Shown here: positions 63,848 through 64,000 of the stretch, in pieces | Layout of the letters: each line of letters opens with the position of its first letter | Position numbering within the stretch: position 1 is the first letter of the stretch | From: Paenibacillus rigui | GTDB taxonomy: Bacteria; Bacillota; Bacilli; Paenibacillales; NBRC-103111 | Assembly (NCBI RefSeq): GCF_002234615.1 | Contig: NZ_NMQW01000012.1 | Location: 212,287-276,286, forward strand | Length of the DNA: 64,000 bases | Direction of reading: 5' to 3' | Made by a program: the position numbers and the translations under genes | The notes under the pieces: model-generated | What the model saw: the letters and a program-made list of their open reading frames with translations, nothing else | What the model was told of the DNA's origin: nothing | Databases searched by the model: none

Positions 63848-64000
63848 TTGAAGGGCAGCGACCATAAAAGTAAATTTTTGCTAACCAATCGTGAACGCGA
63901 AGTTTTTGAACTGTTAGTGCAGGACAAAACAACCAAGGATATCGCACAGCAGCTGTTTATCAGCGAAAAAACGGTGCGTAACCATATATCCAACGTCATG
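63848..64000 (+). CDS. gerE: Spore coat/germination regulator GerE (partial, cut by window end)
   Basis: The first 51 codons of a small LuxR-type helix-turn-helix protein. TNREREVFELLVQDKTTKDI followed by AQQLFISEKTVRNHISNVM is nearly the B. subtilis GerE sequence as I recall it. GerE acts late in the mother cell, turning on coat genes and turning down others. The TTG start at 63848 is supported by AAGGAGGGG about 7 bases upstream. Full GerE is about 72-75 residues, so roughly 20 codons lie outside the window. Confidence 0.93.
   Translation, partial: MKGSDHKSKFLLTNREREVFELLVQDKTTKDIAQQLFISEKTVRNHISNVM

Overview
The window looks like chromosome of a Paenibacillus-type, spore-forming, Gram-positive bacterium. 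The evidence is gene content and order: tig-clpP-clpX, lonB-lonA-engB, gerM-rph-rdgB, two GerA-type germinant receptor operons, gerE, strong AGGAGG-type ribosome binding sites, frequent TTG starts, and S-layer-homology proteins next to pectin-degradation genes. No rRNA, tRNA, CRISPR array, transposase or phage gene was seen.

Layout. 0-14.5 kb is housekeeping, mostly on the minus strand: speD, an unknown gene, engB, lonA, lonB, a cell-wall amidase facing a divergent polysaccharide deacetylase, ispG, clpX, clpP, tig and a helical hypothetical gene. This puts two Lon proteases, ClpXP and trigger factor in one protein quality-control block. 14.5-18.4 kb is a germinant receptor operon in the order B-A-C. 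18.4-26.6 kb holds an asparagine synthase, the gerM-rph-rdgB cluster, a PAS-GGDEF cyclase, a PgpA/YutG-like gene and a lipoprotein. 26.6-34.4 kb is accessory: an MBL hydrolase, a methyltransferase, a ROK regulator lacking the usual zinc cysteines, a membrane-anchored amidohydrolase, a tandem pair of DGQHR (DndB-like) proteins with no dnd genes nearby, and a 30-residue membrane peptide. 34.6-39.5 kb has a PAS-HD-GYP protein and a second germinant receptor operon (A-B-C). 39.5-45.5 kb has a Cys-rich small protein, a divergent PhyH/AraC pair, an APH-fold kinase, an amidase and an aldo/keto reductase.

45.9-55 kb is a rhamnogalacturonan (pectin) uptake and degradation locus matching B. subtilis yesMNOPQR-T: a two-component system, an ABC importer, a GH105 unsaturated rhamnogalacturonyl hydrolase and an SGNH acetylesterase. 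It has a cre-like site over the predicted start of the solute-binding-protein transcript and a terminator between that gene and the permeases.

55-64 kb is secreted or surface material. The striking part is a two-gene unit at 57.0-62.6 kb. The first gene encodes a cohesin domain followed by three S-layer-homology repeats. Thirty-six bases downstream, the second encodes a 1270-residue secreted parallel beta-helix protein with a type-I-like dockerin. It reads as a one-cohesin, one-dockerin 'mini-scaffoldin' that would hold a polysaccharide-acting protein on the S-layer. Upstream lie decayed fragments of a sugar ABC transporter and then the start of gerE, cut by the window end, with a sigma-K-like promoter.

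Start codons were chosen from visible ribosome binding sites. Family names come from motif recognition by eye; no database search was run.
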